From Helicostylum pulchrum (Eukaryota > Mucoromycota > Mucoromycetes > Mucorales > Mucoraceae): a DNA stretch of 64,000 nucleotides. The translations under genes were made by a program, and so were the position numbers. How positions within the stretch are numbered: the stretch's first letter is position 1; each line of letters begins with the position of its first letter. The stretch lies in the NCBI GenBank assembly GCA_025677825.1, contig JAIXMO010000043.1, positions 186,001-250,000 on the forward strand, given 5' to 3'. The notes beneath the pieces are model-generated. The model worked only from the letters and a program-made list of their open reading frames with translations, had not been told where the DNA came from and made no database searches. This document shows, piece after piece, positions 21,650 through 31,469 of the stretch.

Positions 21650-22404
21650 TCAAGCCCAAGTTGATTTACTCCTTTCAGGAATTGGAGCCATTTTTCTTTT
21701 AACAGGACTATACGTATCAAATGATTTAGTTTCTTTTTTCTTTTTTTTTTTACATGTTAAAAAGGTTGTCAATTAAGTTACACACTTACGTTGATGCAGA
21801 TACAGTCAATTGAACAGGGCTATTTTGATTACTATTGGCCCGTTTCTTCCATTCATCAGCCATAGGTTCAAATTTAAACTTTCTTTCACGAATAAATTGT
21901 TTACGATTGTAGTTGTGTGAATCCACACTGTATCGACGTTGAGGTTTATGTCCACCCATTTCAAACAGCTGGATCATGCCTTCCACTTTTGATAATCTAC
22001 GTTCGTCATTCCAAATGGAACTGCTGCAAGTAGAAGAAGATGTCGAAGGTGATAACGTCGGTGTGTTTGTAAAAAAGTTTATTTCTGGACGTGAAGATAT
22101 AGAGTAATGTCGTCGTGTCCTTGTAATGGGTTTGGGGTCTGGCCTTGGCTCTTTTATTTTAGTGTCAATTAGGAGTTGTGGTTTATTATTGTTGTCAAGT
22201 TTAGTTTTTTCGATCGTTAATAATAACGGTCTGTTGTTATTAAACGAAATAAAATAATCTAAAGAAATAGTATAAGTTTATTTGAATATTTAGTTTTGTA
22301 GTTGTTGTTGCTTTTGCTTCTTTTTTTTTACCGAGATAAGTTAGTAAAAAGGTGATAACAATTAATGAAAACTGATCAAAGATAAAAGGAATGGAAAGGG
22401 TCAT
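21650..22404 (-). CDS. Hypothetical protein with N-terminal membrane anchor (199 aa)
   Basis: Three exons (22332-22404, 21790-22258, 21650-21707) join in phase. The protein begins with a hydrophobic anchor (MTLSIPFIFDQFSLIVITFLL), then becomes polar, Ser/Thr- and Arg/Lys-rich. It has a helix near the middle (DERRLSKVEGMIQLFEMG), an RRYSVDS site, and a basic FIRERKFKFEPMADEWKKR segment, and it ends PERSKSTWA. The last intron (82 bp, GTAAGT...TATAG) joins SAST to PVKRKMAP. No family is recognised. The N-terminal anchor plus cytosolic basic tail would fit an ER or vacuole membrane protein. Confidence 0.65.
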
Positions 22405-23631
22405 TATAAACAGGTACAAAAGGAAAGAACTGGTTCAAGAATAAAATTGATTTAAAAAAAAAGACAGGATTGTACTATTTATATGATACTTACTATGAAT
22501 GATTATTCAAGGTAAATTTACAATGAATTACCATCGTTACATTAAATGATTAAAGAGAAAAAAGTTTAATTTGGTAATTTACAAATCCCAAAGCGCGATT
22601 TAAGAGAGAGGCGGGTGATTAAAAAAAAGGGGGAGGACCTCCTTTTTTTCGTTCAGGGCCCAACAAAACTTACTAGCAAGACGTTAATTGAGCGTACAGT
22701 TTTTTTTATTCCTGCTCTCGTAACTTAACTTTATGCCTTAGGTACACTCTTTAACTCATTCTACTTTGACCGGGACACGAAATAATTTACTGCAGCAGCT
22801 GTTCCCGATATTTTTTGACAATTGGTAAACTCTTTTTTTTTCATATATATTGTTAAAACCGGATCCTCCTTTTTATTATTTCAAAGAGTACTGTTGCGTA
22901 CAAACCTATCCCACCAGTATACAAAAGGGCTGAAGAAGGGATCTGAAGGAGAAATCAATATAAAAAAATATTTGCATTTTTTAGGCGTGAAGCCACGGTA
23001 GGAGGGGGGATGATATGTATATACATGAGACATTGATATGCTAAATATAAATCTTTTGGATACTAATACAAGAACACATCAGGTGTTGAATTCGGTATAC
23101 CACTTCATGAGGACTTGAGGATTAATTTAGAGGGACTTGAGGGTTACTTCAGAAGCATTTGGTGAATAATAGTTTTTTGAGAATGAGGAACGAAAAAGAA
23201 CTAAAAAAATCCGCCACTTTATATGTAGTTTCCGAAAAATACTTGCTCCATGACGTTCTTTTTTTTTCATATGATGAATTATGTCATTAGAAGTTGTTTT
23301 TGTTTATACACAAACGATTTGGAAATAGATGGACGGAAGTATTCGAATTTTCACTTGATAAGTAGATGATGTCAAAAGTAAGTAAATCTGCGTATTTTTT
23401 TTTATAAACTGCGAATACTTTCGTTTGTTCTTTCTTTTTATACTTACTCTAGTAGTACGACCTCACCTCAAAATCGAAATATAAATTGTATTGATACTGC
23501 TGAAAGACGGACCAAGACAGATAAAGCTGAAGAGAGTAAAAAAAAAAAAAAAAGGAAAAATATGCCTAATTTGTACGATTTTCCCTTTAAAAAAAATTAC
23601 ATAAAATATAGTTTTTTATTACCGTGTTTGG
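22405..23631. other. Intergenic, about 1.2 kb, no clear gene
   Basis: AT-rich sequence with many homopolymers. A minus-strand stretch near 23480-23540 reads as a plausible short exon (SWSVFQQYQYN, flanked by CTTCAG and GTGAGG), but I could not connect it in phase to anything. It could be a relic. Otherwise nothing is supported. Confidence 0.4.
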
Positions 23632-23915
23632 TTATAGCACCGAATACAGTGTGTCCATTCTCAAATCAAGCACTTTCTGAACTTGGTGGTACATTTTTTT
23701 GAAAATAAAATGGAATAAAGTTTGAACTTACTCTGGAACGCCCTTAGAATTTCAATTGGAACACATTGTGAATTCAATTCAAACACTCTTTGAGCCATGT
23801 ACTTCTATAAAAATAAATAAATAAAATTGAGTATCATTATGAAAACTATCATTTTTATGTATGAAACTGATACTTCCCTCTTTTTCTTACTTGATATAGG
23901 GCTCATTAATATCAT
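23632..23915 (-). CDS. Possible small spliced gene (54 aa), tentative
   Basis: Three exon-like blocks (23874-23915, 23732-23804, 23632-23681) carry good splice signals (GAA/GTATCA, TTTTATAG/AAG, CAGA/GTAAGT, CCAAG/TT) and join in one frame to a stop: MILMSPISS... KYMAQRVFELNSQ... PIEILRAFQ... TLYSVL. The middle block looks coding. No family is recognised. It may also be the 3' remnant of a larger gene whose 5' exons were lost. Confidence 0.28.
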
Positions 23916-24422
23916 CAAGAAGAAGGAAAGAGAAAATTAGAAAGGAAATGGGAGATATTTATTTGTCAATTGCTGATATACTAGTATTTTTTAAAGTTTT
24001 GGCTGTTTAATTGAGTTTGAAGATAGATGATGAAATGCTTGATTTGAACTTCAGATCTAAGTAAAAGCACTTTAGCCTATACTTCAGAATAAATAAAAAT
24101 AAAATAATATGGACGTTATACTAACAGATTCGTCCTGTATAAAAAATGATCGAGATATTGATTCGAACGACAATACGATTGTGGGGTTATAGTTATACTA
24201 TGGGTTGCTACAAATTGCTGTGCCTAGCTGCAATTCTGAATTTTTTAACGGTAGTAAAAGCCTTTTTATTAATATTACTGCAAACAGCATATTTTTTCTC
24301 TATGTCACAGTTTTATATATTTCAAGTTCCGATACCCATGGTTTGTGTAGCCTATACAAATAGCTGAACCCAAATTTTTATTTATTTTACTTTCTCTTTC
24401 AGTTATAAACTAAAAAATGGGA
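23916..24422. other. Intergenic, about 500 bp, no gene supported
   Basis: AT-rich. The plus-strand frame 24146-24367 is hydrophobic low-complexity sequence without recognisable features. This stretch leads into the duplicated segment. Confidence 0.45.
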
Positions 24423-24460
24423 GTAAGCATTAGGAGTGCTTCGTACTAAGCGTGAATCCT

Positions 24461-25490
24461 TAATACCGGCAGCCGTAAACCTTGTGGAATTAGGTCGTCC
24501 GTTTGTCACCGTTGTGCCAATCGACAGATGGCGAACAAGGAAGCAAGTATCTGCTGTTTACATTTTGCTAAAGTCATGCCAGGGTATTACCTCGTATGAT
24601 TGGAGATGGTAATTCGTGCTTAATGTAGTATTAGACGTGTTCAATATAATCGTTCAAAGTTTGTTAAGAGGTACACGTAAAAATATCAAGGAAAAAGTAC
24701 TTTACGCTAACTAGTTTTTTTTTTTATGGATGAGAGTTGATCTTTTTGTTTCTTGGAAAACAAATTTAAAACAAAACATGCTGATGTAGCCTTTGTTAGC
24801 CTTGTGGAAATATCTAGCCAAGTAGTCACTTTGGTGCCAAACGACGAAAAGTTAGAATGGAAGCAAGCATTAGGAGTGCTCTGTACTAAGCATGGATTTG
24901 TTTGATTATTTCTTACAGTTCGTGTTATGGAGATGGTAATTTGTTCGAGCACCGCATCAGCTCTAAGCGGGAATTCCTAATACCGGCAGCCGTAAACCTT
25001 GTGGAATTAGGTCGTCCGTTTGTCACCGTTGTGCCAATCGACAGATGGCGAACAAGGAAGCAAGTATCTGCTGTTTACATTTTGCTAAAGTCATGCCAGG
25101 GTATTACCTCGTATGATTGGAGATGGTAATTCGTGCTTAATGTAGTATTAGACGTGTTCAATATAATCGTTCAAAGTTTGTTAAGAGGTACACGTAAAAA
25201 TATCAAGGAAAAAGTACTTTACGCTAACTAGTTTTTTTTTTTATGGATGAGAGTTGATCTTTTTGTTTCTTGGAAAACAAATTTAAAACAAAACATGCTG
25301 ATGTAGCCTTTGTTAGCCTTGTGGAAATATCTAGCCAAGTAGTCACTTTGGTGCCAAACGACGAAAAGTTAGAATGGAAGCAAGCATTAGGAGTGCTCTG
25401 TACTAAGCATGGATTTGTTTGATTATTTCTTACAGTTCGTGTTATGGAGATGGTAATTTGTTCGAGCACCGCATCAGCTCTAAGCGGGAA
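24461..25490. repeat. Tandem direct duplication, 517-bp period, two essentially identical copies
   Basis: Copy 1 is 24461-24977 and copy 2 starts at 24978. By eye they are identical over about 513 bp, including an 11-T run, and identity ends at GCGGGAA (24973 and 25490). Each unit has two halves that resemble each other distantly (shared CCTTGTGGAA, GTGCCAA, GAAGCAAG and GGAGATGGTAAT). Diverged pieces of the same family flank the array (24423-24460 upstream, from about 25491 downstream). Translated, the halves look like broken coding sequence (VNLVELG... against VSLVEIS...), each ended by stops. The duplication must be recent, or an assembly artefact. Confidence 0.9.
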
Positions 25491-25865
25491 CCAAGAAACC
25501 AAGTGTCTGATACTTACAATTTGCTAAAGTCATATCAAGATACGTTTTTACGTGATTGGAAACGGTATTCTACGCTTTACATAGTATTAGATATTTCCAT
25601 TTGTTTTACTCTATCGAACGCTTATAGTTTCTATAAAAAAAAAATTGTTTATCAACTATACAGATATTCACTAAAAATAAATGCTCACAGGGAGTTGTTG
25701 AAACTTGAAGAAAGATCTTTTGCAATACTATTTTCTACTCTTTCAGTCATGTCGGGGACATTACGAAAAAACCTTACGCTCCACCAGTGGGCCAGGGAAC
25801 TCTACTTGAACACTTATTTTCACGGGATAACAAGTTCCCAAGAGCTCGTGATTACTAAAGAATGA
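25419..25865 (+). pseudogene. Open frame spanning the repeat edge; probable relic related to the repeat family
   Basis: This 148-codon frame begins inside repeat copy 2 and runs into unique sequence. Its segment NQVSDTYNLLKSYQDTFLRD corresponds to a segment of the repeat units (KQVSAVYILLKSCQ followed by DW), so it is a third, less decayed copy of the same sequence. No domain is recognised and there is no clear start or splice context. I treat it as a gene relic, not a working gene. Confidence 0.4.
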
Positions 25866-26231
25866 AACCTCTCCTTATGGCTTCCTTCTATTGCTTTGAG
25901 AGGTTATTCTGGTACGCGAACCCTTATTTAGAGCAGAGTCTGTGTCCTTCGAATTTGCAAGCACTTGCTTGAATAATAGCTGCCCGTACTGTCACTTATG
26001 TTAAATGACCTCTGAATGTTCATGTCTATGCTTATGATTATTATAATACATTATATCTATTATTACTATTATGCTCTATACTTTAATTTATGCTTAAATC
26101 CGATTCTGATTTATATAAATACTTATGATTAATAAAAGACAATCAATATAAGCGTACCGTCTTAAAAATCAATATTTCAGCGCGCTTTAAAATAAATCTA
26201 CATTTACCAATCTCTTTAACTAACATTAGAA
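25866..26231. other. Upstream region of the 26232 gene, no gene seen
   Basis: About 365 bp, AT-rich towards the start of the next gene. It presumably contains that gene's promoter. Confidence 0.45.
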
Positions 26232-28349
26232 ATGGCTGAAAGCTCAAAAAATACCAAATCTATTAAAAAACCACTATTGAACTCATTGAAAGGATCTTTC
26301 ACGATTACGGATGAATTGAGAAGAAGGCTCCAATTACCCAAGATTTTACACCTAGAAGTAAAATATTGGCCAAATCCCGAACAAGTGATTGCTGACTACT
26401 TTAGCTCTTTGGCGTATTGGGACCGAAACCCTGACTTTCTATACAGTATTTTATTAAATTCGTTATCTAAAATAAGCAGCTCTGATGAATGCCCTGCTTC
26501 TCTAAAATCGTACGCGAAAACGGTACTTGAGAGATACAAAAACAGTACTATCAAACGTGAGTTTTTTGAAAAATATACCAAACAAGAAAGGCTTGCTACT
26601 TTGAAAAAAGAAGAAAACAAAGCTATAACAGAAGGTAAAATTACAGGTGCCAAACTCTCAAGGCAAGGAGCCAAGAATTTTGGTGACAGACAAAACATTT
26701 TCGATGATAGCTTTGAGGTTGATAACGTAAGTTAAATTCACAAACGAAACAACTCTTTCTAACTTACAACAAGATTAGACCTTTGTAGATAACTTTTTTA
26801 ATGCGGAAATTGTAAGTATGATATGAGCAAAAAAAAAAGAAAAGAATCCTGTACTAATTTATTTTTATAGGAAAATCAAGCAAACGAAGGAGAAGAAGCA
26901 GAAGAAGCAGAAGAAGCAGAAGAAGCAGAAGGAGAAGAAGCAGAAGAAGAAGAAGCAGAAGAAGAAGAAGCAGAAGGAGAAGAAGAGGAAGAAGAGGAAC
27001 CAAGAAGAGAAGAATATGACAACGATTTCTTACAGACTTTTCACAGCAAGTTTCTTTTGATGAAAAATGATAAAAAGTGGATGTTAAGTGACGGTACGTA
27101 CGTCGAAGATAAGCTGTATAATTTTGGGATGCGTTGTTCTTTCGAACAGTAAGTTTTTTATACTTTATATTGATCTAGAAAGTTTACTGAACATCTTTTA
27201 AAATAGTCTTTGCCATTCGTGGATCCTCGACCCTGACGACAAATCCTATTTACTGTACAAAGTTTTCTCTGAAAAGCAACTCAAAGAAATTAAAGCAATC
27301 AAGCCTGTACATATACCAGAGATCAGCGACGAGCTGGTTGATTATTTGAATAAGTTTAATAATGTGAAAAATACAAGTGACTTAAGGCAGCTGCTAATGG
27401 TAAGAAGCTTTTACCAGTGTTATGACCCCAAGAAGCATACCGATATGGACTGGATTTGTCGAACATTAGACAACTTACTCCCACTCTATGAAATCGAAGG
27501 TACGTTTAAGCGGACTAATAATGAAAGATGGTACCAAAACAGAATTTGGACAATGGTTGATAAACTGCTTGAAACCGTTCAAGATGTTAGCGTTGTGAGG
27601 TATGCAATAACTTGTAATATCGAAATTTATACTTATTGGTTTCTTTTTTAGAGGTGAAGTTAGCTCCAATGCTAGTAGCATAAGAAGAAACAAAGATCGT
27701 TTACCTTCCTCCTTAGAAAAGCTCACTAATAAAAAAATGGGACACAGACAAGATCTTATCATTAAGAGGAATGAAACTTTGGAACTTGGAGTTGGAGAGG
27801 AGAAATCATATGACAACAATACGAACATGATACTTGAAAGAGGAATAAAGTGTCCTAAAGCAATGAAAGATGCCCTCCTACAATTGTTTGAGAATGTTAA
27901 TTATGATAGTAATTTAAGGAAGAGCTTGAATGTTATAGGACTTCTGACTTTTGGTAAGCATAAGATAGTTTCATGCTCCTTCTTTTACTTACTTTCTCCC
28001 TTTAGGTCTTACGTTGTATATCGACATATTAGATAATCCTGTAAACTACACTTGTCGTATAACTCGCTCCAGTGATTTTACTGTTCCGTACAAAATTGAA
28101 GATTTATCTGAAAATATTTTGCCTTTATTATCTGCACTTTTGAGCTTAAAATCAATAGTTACAAACAATTCAATTATTCTCAGTTCTTCTCAAGGCGCAA
28201 GGAAAAAATTGAAAACATCTTTAAAAAGAGCACTTAGTAATACAGAGGACTCTTGTGTTGTATCAAAAATTAGCTGTGCAACAACTCCGGAAGACAATGG
28301 TCGATTTGTGTCTGTCGCAAGAAAGAATCAAAAGAGAAGAGAAAATTAG
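26232..28349 (+). CDS. Orphan Mucoromycota-type protein, acidic linker plus possible PD-(D/E)XK-like C-terminal domain
   Basis: Six exons (26232-26726, 26779-26811, 26871-27148, 27207-27599, 27652-27953, 28006-28349) join in phase, 614 aa. The N-terminal 170 residues are helical and basic. Exon 3 codes for a Glu/Ala repeat (EEAEEAEEAEEAEGEE, about residues 182-215). The C-terminal half has a helical block (NERWYQNRIWTMVDKLLETV), then MGHRQDLIIKR followed by TLELGVGEEKS. It resembles, from memory, a multi-copy family of unknown function common in Mucorales. The D followed by E-E-K after two predicted strands fits the D...ExK core of PD-(D/E)XK nucleases, but this is inference. The last block (TFGLTLYIDILDNP) is strand-rich. 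Its position beside duplicated relics suggests accessory content. The introns are 52-59 bp. Confidence 0.7.
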
Positions 28350-28559
28350 GTACTTTATGTATAAACCAGTGTCCCCCCCCCCAAAAAAAAAACGATTGCT
28401 TTTATTTGATATTGTAATTGAAGTAGTTTTTTACTTGATGACTAAATAAAGGCTGTTCTTATTTTTTATTCGCTATAAAACGCTAACAAAAAAAAAGTTT
28501 CCAAAGTGAAAGTTTCCCAAGACTAACCACGAGGAAGTACACCACACATTTTATATAAT
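28350..28559. other. 3' flank of the orphan gene
   Basis: A short AT-rich gap with a C8/A9 run at 28373-28390. No gene is supported. One exon-like stretch at about 28490-28540 could belong to the tentative gene at 28565. Confidence 0.4.
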
Positions 28560-28564
28560 TCTTC

Positions 28565-28861
28565 GAATTTTTTTTTTCAAGACTTGAAAGATTAAATACA
28601 AATTTACTTCCTGGCGAAGATTTTATGCTTCATCCACCGCCGAGTCGCTTACATTTTTGGTCAGTACCTCTTCTTCTAATTTTATTTTGTACTTTGTTTT
28701 CCAAGCGTTTTTTTTTTATGACTGGCAGGGCCAGTGCACCATTAATTACATTGGCAACCTTTTCTTTTTCAATATCGGTTATTTTTTTGCTGACTTCTTG
28801 CTTATATATTTGGCCCAATTCTTTTATTTCGTCCTTATATAGAAAAGGCGTCTCATTCTAA
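28565..28861 (+). CDS. Possible exon(s) of a small membrane protein, tentative
   Basis: After a TTTTTTTTCAAG acceptor-like site an open frame reads LERLNTNLLPGEDFMLHPPP. It then has either a continuous hydrophobic stretch or a 69-bp in-frame intron (GTCAGT...GGCAG) that joins RLHFW to ASAPLITLATF. It ends at 28861 (RKGVSF). One membrane segment is likely. The opposite strand is also open over the same stretch with helical, Lys-rich sequence, so strand is uncertain. No ATG-containing first exon was identified and no family is recognised. Confidence 0.3.
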   Translation, partial: EFFFSRLERLNTNLLPGEDFMLHPPPSRLHFWSVPLLLILFCTLFSKRFFFMTGRASAPLITLATFSFSISVIFLLTSCLYIWPNSFISSLYRKGVSF

Positions 28862-28930
28862 TCCAGACGCACCTTAGAAAAGTATTAATTTTAAGATAAA
28901 AGACAAAAAACACTACAGAAAATTGGGCTG
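28862..28930. other. Gap before the palindromic element
   Basis: AT-rich, nothing recognised. Confidence 0.4.
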
Positions 28931-29021
28931 TTAATTTATGTTGAAAAATGTCGACATAAAACAACATATTTTCCATGTTGAAAGTTGCGATTTCATGTCG
29001 ACATAAAGTTACATAAATTAA
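28931..29021. repeat. Palindromic foldback-like element bounded by TTAA
   Basis: The 27-bp ends at 28931-28957 and 28995-29021 are imperfect inverted copies (21 of 27 match): TTAATTTATGT, six mismatches, then ATGTCGACAT. ATGTCGACAT is itself a perfect 10-bp palindrome, and a near copy (ATGTCGATAT) lies at 29023-29032. At 28938-28967 a second symmetry is nested: ATGTTG and CAACAT arms placed four A on each side of the inner palindrome. ATGTTGAAA recurs at 28938, 28975 and 29040. The structure could be a MITE-like foldback with TTAA ends or a cluster of binding sites. Confidence 0.6.
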
Positions 29022-29032
29022 AATGTCGATAT

Positions 29033-29559
29033 AAAATTGATGTTGAAAAATAGTATATAAATCTAAAAATATACCATATTAAAGAGTACCGGATTGTATA
29101 ATAAAGCAAATTTTAATACGCCTCTCTCTCTACATATAGTTATAAAGCTTGGTTATAATTATTAACAGTCATAGAAGAGTCATTTCTGACCCTCATTTGT
29201 CAACCCCTAAAAAAAAAAGCGAACCCTTTAAACTAGCATTAGGTACTATTAAGTGTAACTTCTATTAACCTTTTTAAAAATGAAACTTACAACAAAATAC
29301 ATCTTGATGCCTCTGTATCAGTTAATGACATACACCTAGTTCCGATTCACAAAAGAACTACAAATGTTGGGAGATACGCAAACCCATTTCAACACAAAAA
29401 GAACAGAAGAAAAAAAAGACTTGCTATTACCTTTTTGTTCTTAGTTCGATACTGAATCCCATTTTTTTTTCTAACATTCCAATACTTGATATATTTAAAA
29501 TTGTTTATAGATATTAGACAACATTGACTTCAACCCAAAAAAAAACCATACTCTTTCTT
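29033..29559. other. Upstream region of the secreted protein gene, no gene seen
   Basis: About 530 bp, AT-rich, with a short CT run near 29122 and an A-run near 29210. It is probably promoter sequence. Confidence 0.45.
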
Positions 29560-30108
29560 ATGAAATTATCAGCACATGTTTCAGTAGCACTTGTAGTTGC
29601 TATATTGGCTGCAATTGATTGTAGGCCTGTGGGTTTAGTATCCTCTGTACCTGCAATATCATCCTCTATAAACACTTCCAAATCACAATCTAGTTATTCC
29701 CCTCAACCTACTACTGCTCCTAGTTTAGAAATCATTCGAGATATCACTGCACCTTTTATAGATGTACCTTTTATTGAACTTATGCCGCTTGGAGACTCGG
29801 ATCCTATTGTTGAAGTACCTTTTAAAGAACCGGTAACAAATCCAGTACAAGATCATCAAGAAACGAACCCTCAATTGGTTCGTGCTGTAAAACCTAGTGC
29901 GATCGGAACATGTAAACCTGTTAATGATACCAAATGTAAAGCATTCAGAGAGACAGACGCATTCGCTTGCTCTGGTACATCTTTGGGAGTAGTTTGTAGT
30001 ACGAGGGATGGATCGTCCTGTTCAGACACGGCTTTTAATACCTGTTTTGAGTTTACTCAAACTGCTGGTGTGTACTGTTCTGTAGCCGGCTGTGCTCAGA
30101 ATTTATAG
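29560..30108 (+). CDS. Small secreted cysteine-rich protein (182 aa)
   Basis: I chose the ATG at 29560 because it begins a classical signal peptide (MKLSAHVSVALVVAILAAIDC); the frame extends upstream only with non-ATG codons. A Ser/Thr/Pro-rich spacer follows (about residues 35-120), with repeated acidic or proline motifs (IDVPFIELMP, IVEVPFKEP). The C-terminal 60 residues hold eight cysteines (CKPVNDTKC, FACSG, VVCST, SSCSD, NTCFE, YCSVAGC), enough for four disulfides. No intron. The composition fits a cell-wall or secreted surface protein. No named family is recognised. Confidence 0.75.
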   Translation: MKLSAHVSVALVVAILAAIDCRPVGLVSSVPAISSSINTSKSQSSYSPQPTTAPSLEIIRDITAPFIDVPFIELMPLGDSDPIVEVPFKEPVTNPVQDHQETNPQLVRAVKPSAIGTCKPVNDTKCKAFRETDAFACSGTSLGVVCSTRDGSSCSDTAFNTCFEFTQTAGVYCSVAGCAQNL

Positions 30109-30405
30109 ACAAAATTATTAAAACCCTTTTTTTTTTTTTTACTCTTCGATACATAATCAATGAATTAAGAAATGTATGTGTACGACAGGATTATCCTATC
30201 AATTATCACAAATATCTCTCTCTATCTCTCTGTTTTATAAATGTTTAGTTATTTTATTTTTTTATTTTAAAACAAAAAAAAGACGTCTTTTGTAAGCGTA
30301 ATTGGAAGAATTAATTTGAGTGATATGAAAGGGAAGTTGTGAGTGTGAGTGTGTGAATTTTGTGTTTATCATTCTATATACATAATAATAGTAGACTAAA
30401 TGTAT
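30109..30405. other. Convergent 3' flanks
   Basis: AT-rich with a CT-dinucleotide run near 30215-30230. No gene. Confidence 0.45.
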
Positions 30406-30840
30406 TTAGGCAGCACCGACAAGGATGTTGTTGATGGGAATGTGAATGAGCTATAAGACGCGTATAAGTTAGTAAAAAAAAAAGAAAGAATCATATAGAC
30501 GCGTGATGAGAACAAGATTATAAAGATGATGATCACTTTTATAATTCTCAAAACTCATCACTCAACCATAAAAAAAGAGAAAAAAATTACCTTAACAAAA
30601 TAACCAAGAGCACCGAGAGCAGCGAAACCCATAGCGACAGCTTGAGTGATCTTTAAGAATTCTAAAAGAGACAATTTTCTTACTTAGACCCTTTTTTTTT
30701 TATTGTTATTTCAGTATTGCTTTTTTACCTTGTTGATCAGGCTTCTTACAACGGTTGATGAATTGAACACCTTCCTTGAAGAATTGCTTGGGGCCGTCAA
30801 CAACTTGTTGGGCAGTTTCTTTAATATCAGAAGAACTCAT
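30406..30840 (-). CDS. SSS1: Protein translocase subunit Sec61-gamma (Sss1/SecE)
   Basis: Three exons (30729-30840, 30591-30661, 30406-30450) code for 75 aa, the usual family length. The amphipathic helix (QQVVDGPKQFFKEGVQFINRCKKP, residues about 11-34) precedes one membrane segment (AVAMGFAALGALGYFVKL) and a short tail (IHIPINNILVG). These features are diagnostic of Sec61-gamma, the clamp helix of the ER translocon. The frame was too fragmented to appear as one ORF. The second intron (140 bp) is long for this window. Confidence 0.97.
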
Positions 30841-31469
30841 TGTTTTTAAAAAAAAGATTATGATTTAATAAAAAGAGATGATAAAAAAAGAAAAAATGAA
30901 CTCTGTTAATAACCAGGAAAAAAAAACTATAACGCTTGTTGTTATTTGATTGGTAGAAGGTTTCGAGAGCCAATCATTGGGTGTCGAGTAAAGGGGGGCA
31001 ATATATTTTTCTGTATCACTTTGCTTTTCTGAAAAATGTGTTTTAAGATATAATTCAAAAAAGTCTAATACAGATATAAATGACCTGTTGATTATTATCT
31101 ATCGCACGGGTATAAAGTAACTTGTATGATAGTTTAGCAGTATGGATCTTTTTAATAAACTTTTTATAAATGCAACTCGACTAGACGCGTTTTAATGCTT
31201 AATACACCGGGATACTTGACAAAGATGGTAATAATTCAAGGTAAAATGACAGCGAAAACAGGTTGAAAAAGAAAAAGGGAAGGGCCAATCATTCTATAAT
31301 TTGGTTACAAGCGTATGATGTTGTACAAGTATCTCCTAAGAAATCTTGTTGTGGAACTTTGATGAGCAAATGGTGCATCTTTTTTTTTGTTTTTTTCTTT
31401 TTTACTTTACTCTTTTTTTTTTATACATATATTTTTTAAATAAATATACAAACTTTGCAATTTTAAAAC
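30841..31469. other. Divergent promoter region of Sec61-gamma and Arl8
   Basis: About 630 bp, AT-rich, between two divergent starts. No convincing frame or RNA gene was seen. Confidence 0.5.

Noticed and set aside
22431..22445. GGTTCAAG as a second tRNA B box
   Set aside because: No acceptor, D or anticodon stem can be formed around it.
24146..24367. Hydrophobic plus-strand frame
   Set aside because: Low-complexity, no homology signal, no promoter or splice context.
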